Source: Tigriopus japonicus
Lineage: Eukaryota > Arthropoda > Copepoda > Harpacticoida > Harpacticidae
Reading direction: 5' to 3'
Assembly: GCA_010645155.1 (NCBI GenBank)
Contig: CM021314.1
Location: 5,573,676-5,637,675 of the forward strand
DNA: 64,000 nt
The translations under genes and the position numbers were made by a program. This document shows, one piece after another, positions 1 to 11,963 of the stretch (position 1 is its first letter; each line of letters starts with the position of its first letter). The notes under the pieces are model-generated. The model made no database searches. It was not told the origin of the DNA and worked only from the letters and a program-made list of their open reading frames with translations.

Positions 1-308
1 ACATCTGAACTTTGGCTGAAACCGTAACATGGCGATGTTTGATCAAAGAAGCGCTGAATAATGGTATCTAAATGAGTCATGTCCTTGATTTGGCCTTCTT
101 GATATGTCCGATGAAGGACATTGAGTGTGTAGACATGAGTTTTGGCGTTGACAAACAGCATCATAGAAATGTTGGGCGTTTGGGCATCCTTGTGCCAATC
201 GACGCTTTTCCGAGCTATCACTTTCCACGGATCGAAATTCAAGATTTGCAGACTCTCATGGAGGACGAGCTGAGAAAGGGCCAGCTTTTGCTTGGAGGTA
301 TTGACCAT
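1..308 (-). CDS. Zinc-finger family paralogue 1, 5' end only (cut by window edge)
   Basis: Reading the minus strand from an ATG at 308-306 gives 102 uninterrupted codons that run off the left edge. The translation matches the N-terminal domain of the two complete zinc-finger genes at 3447 and 11902 almost residue for residue: LHESLQILNFDPWKVIARK, then NISMM, then THVYTLNVLHRTY, then QRFFDQTSPCYGFSQSS. Only the first nine or so residues differ. No zinc finger is visible because the window ends first. By analogy with its neighbours it should continue through an acidic linker into about twelve C2H2 fingers and act as a nuclear DNA-binding protein; that part is inference. The visible portion has no stop or frameshift, so it is not evidently a pseudogene. 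The plus-strand open frame over this stretch is its antisense shadow. Confidence 0.85.
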   Translation of the reverse strand, partial: MVNTSKQKLALSQLVLHESLQILNFDPWKVIARKSVDWHKDAQTPNISMMLFVNAKTHVYTLNVLHRTYQEGQIKDMTHLDTIIQRFFDQTSPCYGFSQSSD

Positions 309-360
309 GTTTCCGAATCCTTTTCTTTTCTCCTTTCTTCTACACTTTTCCTATTTCTCG

Positions 361-374
361 TTGTTGATAAACAA
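361..374. promoter_or_regulatory. Palindromic 5' motif shared by the three zinc-finger paralogues, copy 1
   Basis: TTGTTGATAAACAA lies 52 bases upstream of the paralogue 1 ATG. It differs by one base from the perfect 14-bp palindrome TTGTTGATCAACAA found at nearly the same distance upstream of paralogue 3. Whether it binds a factor or is simply sequence retained from the duplication is unknown. Confidence 0.35.
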
Positions 375-559
375 CCGAAATCAGTGTTGCTCTTTTGGAG
401 GAATATGGTCAGCCATGAATTTGAAGGTAAAATATTTAGAGAAAAATATAACGATATGCACCGCAGCAATCTTTTGATTACCGATTTTAAAGTCTGCACG
501 AATGGGACGGTAACAGAGGATTGTTTGGGTCTTTGCCTACCAAGAGTCAGTTTTCGGTA

Positions 560-1222
560 ATCCTGGAGTCCAATTCATCCATATGTATGTATATGTATGT
601 ATCCAGTGGATAATCCATAAAACCCATTGATGGCTTTTACTTTTCTTCTTGCAGATTGTTAAGGGACTTTTTTTCCTTTTTTCTTCATTCAATAAAAATA
701 TTTGGGGCCTTTTTTCTTTTAACATTAGTGTACATTTCATAATATTGTTCACCAGAATTACATACTTAGGATTTTACTGCTAAAAAATACGTTGAAGTTA
801 AATTTGAAGCTACTTTACTGACTCCTTTCTCAAATTCTTCATGTTTGAAAGCATTTTGTTATAAGAAATGCCCCAAGAAATCTGCTCGGTGATATTGATA
901 AATCCATTTCTCCATCCAAAGGTGAGTTTTCTTCAATGTGGGCCCTGGTTAATCTTTGTTTGAGTTTAAACTAGAACAGACATTTTACTTTTTATATCTA
1001 TTCCTTTCAGCCTTATCCAACCATTGGGTCAAAGTTAAGTGGGGCATGAGAAATGGATGGGAACCACGCATTGGAAACCCAGGATCCCTTCTGAAGATAA
1101 ACTTATTTGATCTAAATTGGGCTCTTTTATTTGACAAACGTAATTGCAACAAGTCATGTCTTTCCCAGATACCTTATAAATATGCCATTATGCTTTAAAA
1201 TATGCACGACACCCAAAAGGGA
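560..1222. other. Intergenic interval between zinc-finger paralogues 1 and 2
   Basis: AT-rich, with no reading frame that looks coding. A short (TATG)n-like tract lies near 580-600. The 3' end of this interval probably carries the 3' UTR of paralogue 2. Nothing else is supported. Confidence 0.5.
1126..1131 (-). terminator. Candidate polyadenylation signal AATAAA for zinc-finger paralogue 2
   Basis: Plus-strand TTTATT reads AATAAA on the minus strand, about 92 bases after the spliced stop codon at 1223-1225. Position and orientation suit the gene; the cleavage site is not visible. Confidence 0.4.
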
Positions 1223-3447
1223 TTAAGGATTTGGCTCTTCTTCTCCCGCAGGGATTTGAACGGGGGTGTAAAACACCTTCTTTTGAAGGCCATGGTTCCG
1301 TTTCTTATGGAGCAATAGATTTCCACTTGTGGCACATGCAAAGGAGCACTGATCACATCTGTAAAATAAAGAAAATTATTAACTACAATTTCCAGTTAAA
1401 TAAAATTTATGGAAACTTACTTGTAGGGGTTTTCTTTTGTATGAATCCGCTCGTGATTACCCCAAGACAATCGGGTTTTGAGGCCTTTTCCACAAAAGCG
1501 ACACGTGAACTTAGGAGGTGCATGGGTCAACATATGGCCTCGAACGTTATTTTTAGACTTGAGAAACATTCCACATACTTTACATTGTACAGGAATCTTT
1601 TTACTATGTACTGCCTTAATGTGGCCATTGAGTAAGCCTCTTGTGCAGAAAAGTTTATCGCAGTGTTTGCAAAGAAAAGTCGGTTCGGAATGACATCGGT
1701 TAATGTGGTCGGTCATTGCTTTGCTGTTTACTATCTTCCCGCAATACTCGCAGGAGACATAATCTATAACCGTCTTGGGGCCATTTGTATGTCTGTGTCT
1801 GCGATGGTATAGAAATTTCTTTCGAAAGGCAGACTTGTAATCACAATCCGGACATTGGTACTTGAATATTCCTTTGTGCTCATTTTGGTGCTCCTGAAGG
1901 ACCGATTTCAATGAAAAACTCATTCCACATTGATCGCACATGTGCTTTTTCGTAAACTCTGTCGAAATATTCTGCCGTTTTTTCTTAAAGTTCATTAGTT
2001 GTTGCTTCTTCCGTTTTTGATAGCATAATTTCCAATGGTCTTCAAGGATATGATATCCATCCGAAAAACACAACTTTGTACTGCAGATGACGCAATAGAT
2101 TGCAAAACTGCTTTGACCATGTTTTGATTCATAATGTTCCATGACTTCTTTTCCGTGTCGAGGTTTTTCTTCACACAATAAACACTGCCATTTTCCAAGT
2201 AAATGCTCTTTCTTCTTATGAATTTCCAGAGCACTTAGGTTCTTACACATCTTATGACAAATCCAGCACTGCGTTTTGACCTGGAGTTTTTCGATGGCCT
2301 CCTGTGAAGCGCCATGTTTTTCCTTGAGATGCTTGGCCAGAGCTTTAGGTTGTTGATATACTGCATCACAATGAGAGCAAACCAATTTAGGCCTTTTGCT
2401 AGGTTTCTTCGGAGGCTTAATAGTCCTATGAAAGCGTAAATGCGATTTGAGGGCGTGGACACTTTTGAACAACGAGGTACAAAATGGACAAGGAAATCGG
2501 GGATCGCTCTCAGAAAGGGGTTTGATTTGATATCCCCGGGGAAGATACTTTCTGGTCCAGTTTTTACGGTTCTCCGGATCTTCTTCTACCTCAGAATCTG
2601 ACTGGTCGAGGTCCGGAACAAACTCATCATCCTCGTGCTCTTCGCTTTCCTTCTCCGGTTTGGTCTTAATTTGGCTTTGGCCCTCTTTGACATCATTTTC
2701 AAAAACAATTGGATTACTCATGACGAGACTTTTGCGACATTTACGAGATGATCTTTGATTAGGAACAGAAGATCCGTCTTCCTCGGATTTCACTAGACTC
2801 TCGATATTTTCTCCGATTGAAGCCGCATCCGGATCAGGATCGACTGTTTCGCCTTCCAATCGCTCCTCTTCCTTTTTTATTTGGTAATGTTCGGCAAAAT
2901 CTTTGATTTTATACTCGTCCTTCTTTCTTGATATCAGCAATGGAAATAATTTGTTGATGTCCGGATCATCTTCAAGCACTGCCTCAACCAAATCTACATC
3001 AACAGAACCTTCTTCTTCCTTGGGATCTTCATCAAAAACGGGTAGCTCTTCGTGATCTTCCTTGACAAATATGATTTGATCTCGGCATTGGTCACACATG
3101 GTTTCGTTACCACGGACCAGAACTTTGCAATCTTGAGCAAATTGGTAAGGAACTTCTGAACTTTGGCTGAAACCGTAACATGGCGATGTTTTATCAAAGA
3201 AGCGCTGGATAATGATATCCAAATGAGCCATATCCTTGACTTGGCCTTCTTGATAGGTTCGATGAAGCACATTAAGTGTGTAGACATGGGTTTTGGCGTT
3301 GACAAACACCATCATGGAAATGTTGGGATTTTGTGCATCCTTGTGCCAATCGACGCTTTTCCGAGCTATCACTTTCCACGGATCGAAATTCAAGATTTGC
3401 AGACTCTCATGGAGGGCGAGCTGAGAAAAAATTAGCTTTTTGGCCAT
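1223..3447 (-). CDS. C2H2 zinc-finger protein, paralogue 2 (two exons, 720 aa)
   Basis: Exon 1 is 3447..1421 and exon 2 is 1358..1223. The 62-bp intron has donor GTAAGT and acceptor TTTTACAG. Splicing joins AA|A TGT and adds a final finger beginning YKCDQCSF plus a short tail. Without splicing the frame stops at 1417, inside that finger's lead-in. The product has a conserved N-terminal domain (about 1-105) followed by a C-x2-C pair (CDQC), an acidic Glu/Asp-rich linker (about 125-315), then twelve C2H2-type fingers from about residue 318 to 700. Finger 5 looks like a C2HC variant (its last ligand reads as Cys in HWKLC). Known for the family: multi-finger C2H2 proteins are nuclear and sequence-specific. 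The DNA target and role here are unknown. The N-terminal domain is not one I recognise; it lacks the cysteine pattern of a ZAD. The start is the first in-frame ATG and aligns with its paralogues. Confidence 0.9.
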
Positions 3448-3513
3448 TTTGTTGGATTCAGTCTCGTCCCATTTCTTCGATTTTCCTCCTTAAAATTTGT
3501 CGAGTGATTCCAT

Positions 3514-3527
3514 TGATTGATCAACAA
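3514..3527. promoter_or_regulatory. Palindromic 5' motif, copy 2
   Basis: TGATTGATCAACAA lies 66 bases upstream of the paralogue 2 ATG and is followed by AC, as in paralogue 3. The TTGATCAA core palindrome is intact and the left arm has diverged at two positions. It is a candidate shared promoter element. Confidence 0.35.
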
Positions 3528-3529
3528 AC

Positions 3530-6500
3530 CACCGCAAGATCAGGGTTGCCAATTTTGTTGAGAAACTGTTGGCCTACTGCGATAAGGATTGAGGCTGATA
3601 AAACTTGATTCTTGGGCTTTTGGATGGAAATAACAAAAGATAATATTAAAAAGCGGCCACAAAAAGCTGATTCCTGCGCTTAACACTAGCGGAACTTTTG
3701 TAAGATATGTTATATTTGAAGCAAAATAAACTTTTAAAAGAAAAAAGGTTCCCTTGCATTGCTGTTTCCTCGTCATGCTCTAGTCTGTGATCAAAGGTCG
3801 CTCCTGTACAATGCATTGCGAAATGTTGCAGAAACGACACATGAAACGGAAATTGCAAAATATCAATCTATCAAGGAACATGGGTATGCACTATGCAGTT
3901 CATAATCATTGCCAAAACCAAACCTTAATTGATTACACGTATATGTACTGAGAACTTTAATTGGAGCTTGAAAATTCGCCATTAGATGGAGGCAAAACAG
4001 TTGCAAAGTTTCTTGAATTTAGGAATGGTATGTGGCCGAGGTTAGATTTTGACACAACGTGATTTATCCTTCATTGACAACTAAAAATATTGAATATTAT
4101 CCTTGGAAGAATTCATTCAGCCTCCTTGCGTTGATATTTATATGACTGGATGCTCTCCATCTTGGTTTTAGAGGTTCAAACACCCTTTTTCAAAATTGTC
4201 TCATGAATGTTTGACATTTAACTCTCTAAGTCTGGATTTTGTTCCTAATAACAATAAAGAAATACGTAGATAGAATCTTGTTCCAACAATTGGTCCAAGG
4301 AGTCCTCCTTGATTAGTCCAAGCTTGGTGAAGCAATGCTGAACAAAGGTATTTCTATTTTCTGGTGGTATCTGGTAAAGATGCTTAGTATCTGGAGTGTT
4401 ACTCTTCTTTCATCCTCTTATATGCAACAACAATACATGAATCACTTTCATAGAAAAATGAAAGAACAATGGGGGAAGCTCAGTAAACATCAGTTGAACC
4501 TGATTGTTTACCCCTTGGCTCGGTCATGGCCTCTGGTGCCTCATTTCTTCACTAAAATCCAGCGATCGCATCTCATTCTCGACCAGCAACTGACCGTTCG
4601 AAATATTTGATTGAGCGTAGAGCAGAAAAGAGCAGATCACTACACACAGTGCTTTGTCCGTCGTTTTGAGAATTAAGGCCATCCCCACTGAACATTTTTA
4701 AATATTTTGAAAGTTGAATGCTTCAAGATTTCAAATCTGGAGAGCTTCAATTCGCCAACGGGCCATTTTCAGAACAAAAGTTCATTTTTAAAAAATGTTA
4801 CATTTAGTTTCAAACGTATCCCGCCATTCAAACAGCACATTTTGGGTGACTAGAAACTGGATTTTATTTGGGGAGCCTCGTACAAAGAATAAAAACATTT
4901 TTGAATGATAATAAAAAATATTTGAGAGGTACATCCCCAGGTCTCACCCTTAAACAATTTGGTTTGTTTTTAGGGGGAGCCCTTCTTTTCTAGCTACCGG
5001 TCGTCCACCAAACCATTGGCTTCGGCCCGCTTTGAGCCTCCAGATTTGGAAGCCCCATTCAACCTCAAAGGAACATTTCTCTATTCTGGATGCCCCTTGA
5101 CTGGGAGCCCTATTTCTTGCAAGAGAAACAATCATGTACATTACAAACCGTCGAGTATGAGCTGATGATTAGTTCCGTGACTTGAAAGGTCCATTGCTTT
5201 CCTTTTGTATTTAACCCTTGCCTCATTTGAGACTCTGTGCATGGACCACGGAACATCTGGACGGCTGACGGCCACGCAACCTTTTCAGTAAGCGTCATGA
5301 TGCTCAGGAAGCTACGTTACTTAATTCAGACTTATGTTAGATGTTAACAACTTAGTTACCTTTTTTCTAGCTTATTTTTTCAGTCTCCACATCTCCCATG
5401 TAAAGGAGTTTCACAGGTTTGATATTTTTGTAATACTCATGCATGGATAGACAACCCAAAACATCAAATTTTAACATAGTTTTAACTTGAGACAATCCAA
5501 TTTGATTGAATATATGTAAATATCCATATAAGTGATTCAGATAGGCGATTTCTTCATGAAATATTTGGTATACCTTAATGGCTTATGATTACTGTAAGCA
5601 ATTGTTGATTATGTAGCTTTATTGCACATGAAAAGCCATAATAAAGTTTAATTTATCACCCTTGGTGCATTAATATGTATCAAATATGAAAGCATTGAGA
5701 CATCATACTATTAATCTGCCAAGAGGCCCAATGGGTGTGTCATGTTTATTAACTGACACATTTTTTATCCCTTCATTTAGTTAAATTAAGATACCTTTGT
5801 TTAAATATATATATTCTTAGCAGAGTACACATTCCTACTACCTTATGCCCTTGTCAAGTTACAAGATCTGGGTTTCTCAGTAGATTCATTCCTATTAAAG
5901 GATCCAAATAGTAATGAGAAGCTATGATTCAAGTCACACTCCCACAGTTTCTTGATCTGCTTAACGGTGTCTCATTGAGATCATTAAGTACTTCACATTG
6001 CAAGATAAAAAGCACTACAAGAATGACTAGCAAAAAAAAATTCTTTCTTTGGTGACTTTGTCAATGGACCAAATACATTTGTGTTTCAATTTTGGACACA
6101 TATGTATATGTTAAGAAAAATAGTCTGTTTTGAGCTTAAAAGATGCCCAGAATTATGCCTCACACAATGCACACACTTACTTTCTTGATTCTTACTTGCT
6201 TGGTTCACTCACATTTAAAAAAAAATTTATGGATGTTTGGTATATGGCTGAATCACCAACAGAACAAGCCTTGGCATCAAGATGAACTCACACCATGAAC
6301 ACTCTAGCAGTGGTTGAGACTTGATTGATTCCCAAAATAACTTAGGGTGAGAAGGTACTTGTGTCACTGAAGCTGTTGCACTATCAAAGGTGGGTGTGCC
6401 ATCAATCATAGACTGTAGCACTACAGCAGATGAAGGAGTGTTGTCATGAGCCAAATGACCTGAACATGACTTAAAAATCACACTTAAAAAGCACTGAACA

Positions 6501-6775
6501 GATGAATTAATCACATTTCAAGATGATTTTTCAAGATGTTTCAAATGTTGTGAGTGAGAAGCGACTGGCAAAACAAACAAGGGTGACTGCAAATTGTAGG
6601 CCTTCTATAATTGTGATTTGGATCTTGCAAAATGATTAAGGCTCAAGTCATTTCTTCAAATAATAGAAACCTCCCATGAGCTTATGAATAGCAGAAGGAA
6701 CTTGACACTCAAATTATAAAAAGATGTTGTTCTGTCACGAGATGAAATCATGCTGTCTGCTCGTCAATGATCTCG
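3530..6775. other. Intergenic, AT-rich; no supported gene
   Basis: Several frames of 60-95 codons occur, but none has a recognisable domain, a good start context or matched splice sites. No RNA gene was recognised. The right end (about 6700-6775) is probably the 3' tail of the retrotransposon that starts at 9180. Confidence 0.5.
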
Positions 6776-9180
6776 TCACCTTTTGAATGGCAGATGTGGC
6801 CAATGCTGCCCAATGAGAATTGGCTTGGGTTGCCTGAATGACGCATAGTTTGAGACAGGCACTTTTTCCGATGTGGTTTCAAATCCTGTATTAAGAAATC
6901 CTTGCCCTGTGGTACAGTCGTTCCAAGTTTTAGGAAAGGAATAATTTGGAAGCATTTGATACCAGTTGAGGCGGACTAGTGGCAAGTTGAAATAGATATT
7001 TCCTCCACGTCTTTCTCTATGAACGTATTGATTAATTTCTTCCGGGATTGTCTTTCTTAACGATGAATACATGAACTTTAAGCGAGATATTTTGACTAGA
7101 TCGGGCAACTTTATCAGTTTCAGTCCCTTAAATAAAGGACTAGAGTGAACTCGTGCTTTGGCCCCCGTTATCCATCTCACAGCCTTCTTTTGTAAAATGA
7201 CCACCAAAGTTTGAGTTGGAGAGACTCCTCCAAAAAGACCCAAACCGTAGTCCAATCTACTTTTAATCAGCGAACTATGTAAGACCAGTCTTAGTTTCAA
7301 TGGAATGGCTTTCCTAGCCAGAAAGAGGGTAAACAACACCTTTCGAATTGTGTTGGACAAAAGCCGCACATGCTCTTTAAAATTCAGATTAGCATCAACA
7401 TTTGATCCTAAAAATTTTACTACTTTCTCCTGCTGGATTTTTTCGCCGTTTATAAAAGCACAAAACTCACTCACTACTTTACGGGGACTAAACAATATTA
7501 CCTTGGTCTTCTTTAAATTTAAAGACAGTCTGTTGTTTTTAAAATATATCGATAATTGCTCCAACATTTGACTAGTTTCGAGTTCCATTTTAACTAGATC
7601 ATCACCAAAGTGTTGCAAAGTTGTATCATCCGCATACATGGTAGTTTTAAATCGACTGACTAATGGAAGATCATTAATATAAATAAGAAATAATAGGGGG
7701 CCTAAGATACTCCCTTGAGGCACACCACATGAGGGTGACTTTAATTCCGAAAAGCATCCATTAGTTACAACACTTTGCTGTCTATCAGTGGGATAGCTTT
7801 GGACCCCATCTTACGATGTTTTGGCAAAAACCATACTTTGCCAATTTATTCAATAAAATTTCATGGTTTACGGTGTCAAATGCTTTTTTTAAATCTAAAA
7901 ATACGCCAAACGAACATTTATGTTTATTTTGGTTGAATATACTTTGGAGAAAATTGTGCATAGCGTGTTCAGTTGAGTGACCTGGTCGAAAGCCAAATTG
8001 AAAATCACTTAAATAGTCTTGCGAAAGAGGAACAAATAGTTGCTGATGTACTAGTTTTTCAAGGACTTTAGACAAAGATGGTAAAATGCTTTATCGGCCT
8101 GTAGTTTGACATGTCTTCTTTATCTCCACATTTAAAGAGCGGCAATACTTTGGCAGTTTTCCAAGACGATGGAATATAGCCTGATTTTAAGGACAAATTT
8201 ATTAAACGCGTCAGAGGATCTACAATTTCAAATTTTATGTTCTTTAAAACAACATTGGATATTTCGTCAAAGGCGTGACTACATTTATTGGCTAAGAGGT
8301 CAACAGTTTTCAAAACATCTAAACGAGATACTACCTTAAAGTAATAGGTGAGCTTGTTGGGCAAAATAGGAATATAGTTTAGTACAGTAGGGGTTTGCAT
8401 ATCACGTGATAAATCGTCATTTATAATTTTGCCTACAGAGCTAAAATATGAATTGAATGTATTTGCCATTTCATGCCTATCAGTGACCTTTGTCTGCCCA
8501 AGCGTGATTGATGACGGGTCCTCGTTTACCTTTGGTTGAAAACCAAGAAGTTCTTTCGTTCCTTTCTAGATTTGTCTATAATTTCCTTGGTTGGACTCGA
8601 AGTATTTCTTCCAATAATTACGCCTTGCAGATTTACTTAGTTTATAATACATTTTGGCATACTTGGAATAATTTTGTTTATTTGTCATAGTTGGATTTCG
8701 TATGAATTTTGAAAATAATTTCTCTTTCTGTTTCTTTGACTTAAGTAAACCGAAAGTCATCCATACGTTTTGTTTGATCTTCCGGGAGTTAACGTTGTGG
8801 TTGTTCGGAAAGGGGCAGCAATGTCTAAAAGCAAATCCAAGTTCTAGCTCAAAATCACGAAAAGATTGAGCTGGATCATAATCAAGAATATTCCATTTGA
8901 TTTTCCTTAATGCCGCTTTTAGTTTTTGGATGTTCTTGGGAGTAATCATCCGTCTCACTTGTGTTTTGTACTTAAGGTTGGGTTCCTGGATTTTGCCTAT
9001 AGAGTCTCACGATTCAAAACGTGGAGTGTACACAGGATTAAGAGACCTATATAATGCGGTCCCAGATGCGGACGATGATAAAGCTGCCATAACCGCAGCG
9101 GCGATGCTGTCTTGAAGTTGAGATGAAGTGAAGGTAGTCGCAGACGCTCCGTCGCTCTCACCAGTTGGCTTTTTGTCCAT
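6776..9180 (-). pseudogene. Decayed non-LTR retrotransposon: gag-like start joined to reverse transcriptase
   Basis: One reading frame can be followed from an ATG at 9180 to the stop at 6776 with four lesions: TGA at 9009-9007, TAG at 8568-8566, an extra A at about 8091, and an extra G in the run at 7804-7807. Removing either extra base restores the expected RT motifs. Landmarks: a 57-residue start (MDKKPTGESDG), the basic pre-RT linker (from 8958), FNSYFSSVG and SNYRPI (about 8460-8095), FGFRPGHSTEHA and FLDLKKAFDTVNHEILLNK (8075-7785), then PQGSILGPLLFLIYINDLP and the catalytic YADD (from 7723). The motif set fits a CR1/jockey-like LINE. No apurinic endonuclease domain lies between the start and the linker, so this copy is internally deleted or belongs to an endonuclease-less design. 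It sits tail to head between zinc-finger paralogues 2 and 3. Few lesions in 800 codons imply a fairly recent insertion. It is not functional as read. Confidence 0.85.
9007..9180 (-). CDS. Short gag-like open frame at the head of the retrotransposon
   Basis: This is a 57-codon frame beginning MDKKPTGESDG and containing an Ala-rich helix-like stretch (SIAAAVMAALSSS). It ends at TGA 9009-9007 in exactly the frame that continues as the retrotransposon linker (DSIGKIQEPN). Such Ala-rich starts are common in LINE ORF1/gag proteins, but the match is by style only. It is most likely the surviving N-terminus of ORF1, or of a fused ORF, not a host gene. Confidence 0.4.
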   Translation of the reverse strand: MDKKPTGESDGASATTFTSSQLQDSIAAAVMAALSSSASGTALYRSLNPVYTPRFES

Positions 9181-9413
9181 ATCGAGGGTTTTAATATTTG
9201 ATTTCTAACTCAAAACGGAGGAGAAGTCCTCTTTCTCAAAAAAAAATTTTTGGCTCAAAAAATGTGCATTGTACATTCTTGGCTAAGCTGTCAATGAGAA
9301 ATTCTTTTAAATATGGATTAAAAAGCCATTATTACCACACATCAGCTCAATTGAAGCAATCAGAATTCCACAATATGGAAAACAAAAAAACGCCTTGAAA
9401 CCAAAATCCAAAA

Positions 9414-11902
9414 TCAGGGAATGAGTCCTTCATGCACAGGAATTTGAACCGGAGTATGGAACACGGTCTTTTGAAGGCCATGGCTCCGTTTCTTATGGAG
9501 CAATAAATTTCCACCTGTGGCACATGCAAAGGAGCACTGATCACATCTGTAAAAACGAAGAATATGATGTTATATTGTATTCTGGTGATTGAACATAAGT
9601 CCATACAAATTACTTACTTGTAAGGGTTTTCCTTGGTGTGAATCCGCTCATGATTGCCCAAAGATAACGAAGTTTTAAGGCCTTTTCCGCAAAAGCGACA
9701 CGTGAATTTAGGAGGTGCATGGGTCAACATGTGTCCTCGAACGTTATTTTTAGACTTGAGAAACATTCCACATACTTTACATTGCACAGGAATCTTTTTG
9801 CTATGGACTGCCTTAATGTGGCCATTGAGTAAGCCTCTTGTGCAGAAAAGTTTATCGCACAGATCACAAGGCACTGTAGGATCAGAATGAATTCGAGCAA
9901 TGTGATCAGCCATTGCGTTAGTTCTCACAATCTTCCCGCAATACTCGCAAGGCACATATTTATAAACCCTCTTGCCGGGCATTCCATGTTTGTTTATGCG
10001 ATGGTTTACAAATTTACTTTTAAAGGCAGACTTGTAATCACAATCAGGGCATTGATATTTGAATATTCCTTGATGTTCATTTTGATGCTCGAGTAGGACA
10101 TACTTCAAATAAAAACTCTTCCCACATTGGTCGCACATGTGTTTTTTCGCTGGCTTTGTGGAATTTTCATCCTTTTGTATTTTAACGCTCATTTGTTGCT
10201 GCTGTTTTAACCGCTTATCGTAGCACATTTTCCAATGGTCTTCAATTACATGGAACCCGTCCGAAAAACACAACTTTGTGCTGCAGATAATGCAAAAAAT
10301 CTTGAAATTACTTCGGCGATGGTTAGATTCATAATGTTCTATGACTTCTTTCCCGTTACGAGGTTTTTCTTCACAAAAAAGGCATTGCCATTTTCCGATG
10401 AAATGATCTTTCTTCTTATGAACATGGAGATCATTCCGGTTCTTACACATTTTCAGACAAATTCCACACTGATTTTTGGCTCCTGCTTTTTGAATCTCCT
10501 CCTCTGAAGCATTATGCTTTTCCTTGAGATGATTAGCAAGAGATTTAGGTTGTTCATACACAGCCTCACAATGTGAGCAAGTTAATTTCAAACGTCTGCT
10601 TGCTTTCTTTGAGGGTTTAACTCTCCTGATTCTGTAGCTATGAAACCGCAAATGCGATTTGAAGGTTTCAACGCTCTTGAACAATAAGGTGCAATAAGGG
10701 CAAGGAATTCTGGAATCGTTCTGAGAAAGCGGCTCAATTTCGTATCCCCGAGGAAGGAATCTCCTGGTCCGTCTTTTCAAAATGTCAATGTCTTCTCCTT
10801 CAGAGTCTGAGCGATTACCTTCGGGAACGAATTCATTATCTTGCGTCTCGATTTTCCGTTTCGCATTTATTTCGCTTTGGTCCTCAATCTCGTCATTTCC
10901 ATCCACAAATTCGCCGTACCAAGCCGGAGCCTTCCGAGGTCTGCAAGATGCCCTTTGATTGAGATTAGTACAGTTCTCTGCCTCGTCATTGATTGCAATA
11001 TCGGTATCTTCGGGATTTGATTCCGGAGTTTTGGGATCGCCTTCCAATTGCTCGTTTTCTTCCTCATGCTTTGAATGGTCATGTTCACCAGATTTCATGA
11101 CTTCTCCGTCGTCGCTGCTTTGCCTTGAAGGCTCCTCGAGATCATCATTCTCTTCCGAAAAAGTCGTTGGACTGACAGAAGTTTTCCTTAATCGATGAGA
11201 CGATATTTGGCTTAGAGGTATATAATTGTTCTGGGTCTCGACAATCTTCTCACTCTCCATACGTTTTTCTTCCTCGTCCGATTCTGGTAACTGGTCAAAT
11301 TCAACCAAATCCATGATGTCTTCTCCGTCGTCGCTCTGGCTTGACATCACCTCCGGAAACAATTTATTACTACGTGGATCATCTTGAAGCAACGCCTCAA
11401 CCAGATCTATATTCTCTGAGGCATCTTCTTGGTGTTCCATTTGGCTTTCTTCTTTTTCTTCTTTTTTGGGCTCTTCATTAAACTTGGCTGGATCTTCTTC
11501 ATCTTCTTTGATCGAGATAAGATCTTGGCACTTGTCACAAATGGTTTCGTTACCAAAAACCAAAACCTTGCAATCTTGAGCAAATAAGAAAGGAACTTCT
11601 GAACTTTGGCTGAAACCATAACATGGCGATGTTTGATCAAAGAAGCGCTGAATAATGATATCCAAATGAGTCATGTCCTTGATTTGGCCTTCTTTATAGG
11701 TTCGATGAAGGACATTGAGTGTGTAGACATGGGTTTTGGGGTTGATAAACACCATCATGGAAATGTTGGGGGTTTGTGCTTCCTTGTAACAATCAACGCG
11801 TTTTCGAGCTATCACTTTCCACGGATCGAAATTCAAGATTTGCAGACTCTCATGGAGGACGAGTTGGGAAAAAATGGATGTTTTCTTGAAATGTTTGGCC
11901 AT
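9414..11902 (-). CDS. C2H2 zinc-finger protein, paralogue 3 (two exons, 805 aa)
   Basis: Exon 1 is 11902..9618 and exon 2 is 9546..9414. The intron (9617-9547, 71 bp) has donor GTAAGT and acceptor TTTTTACAG, at the same position and phase as in paralogue 2. The protein has the shared N-terminal domain (about 1-110) with a C-x2-C pair (CDKC), a longer acidic linker than its sister (about 120-395), and twelve C2H2-type fingers from about residue 399 to 785. The last finger (CDQCSFACATGGN) comes from exon 2. The start is the ATG at 11902. An in-frame extension to 11983 has no ATG, only TTG, and would put the promoter palindrome inside the coding region. Fingers 9-11 are nearly identical to paralogue 2 while the linkers differ strongly. 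A nuclear DNA-binding role is expected from the family; the target is unknown. Confidence 0.9.
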
Positions 11903-11963
11903 TGTATCGAAATTTGGTAACTTTGCTCTTCTGGGATTAACTTTGTTTATATCTTGGATCTCA

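Noticed and set aside
72..560. 162-codon plus-strand frame
   Set aside because: It is the antisense of zinc-finger paralogue 1; the same antisense pattern recurs over the other two paralogues.
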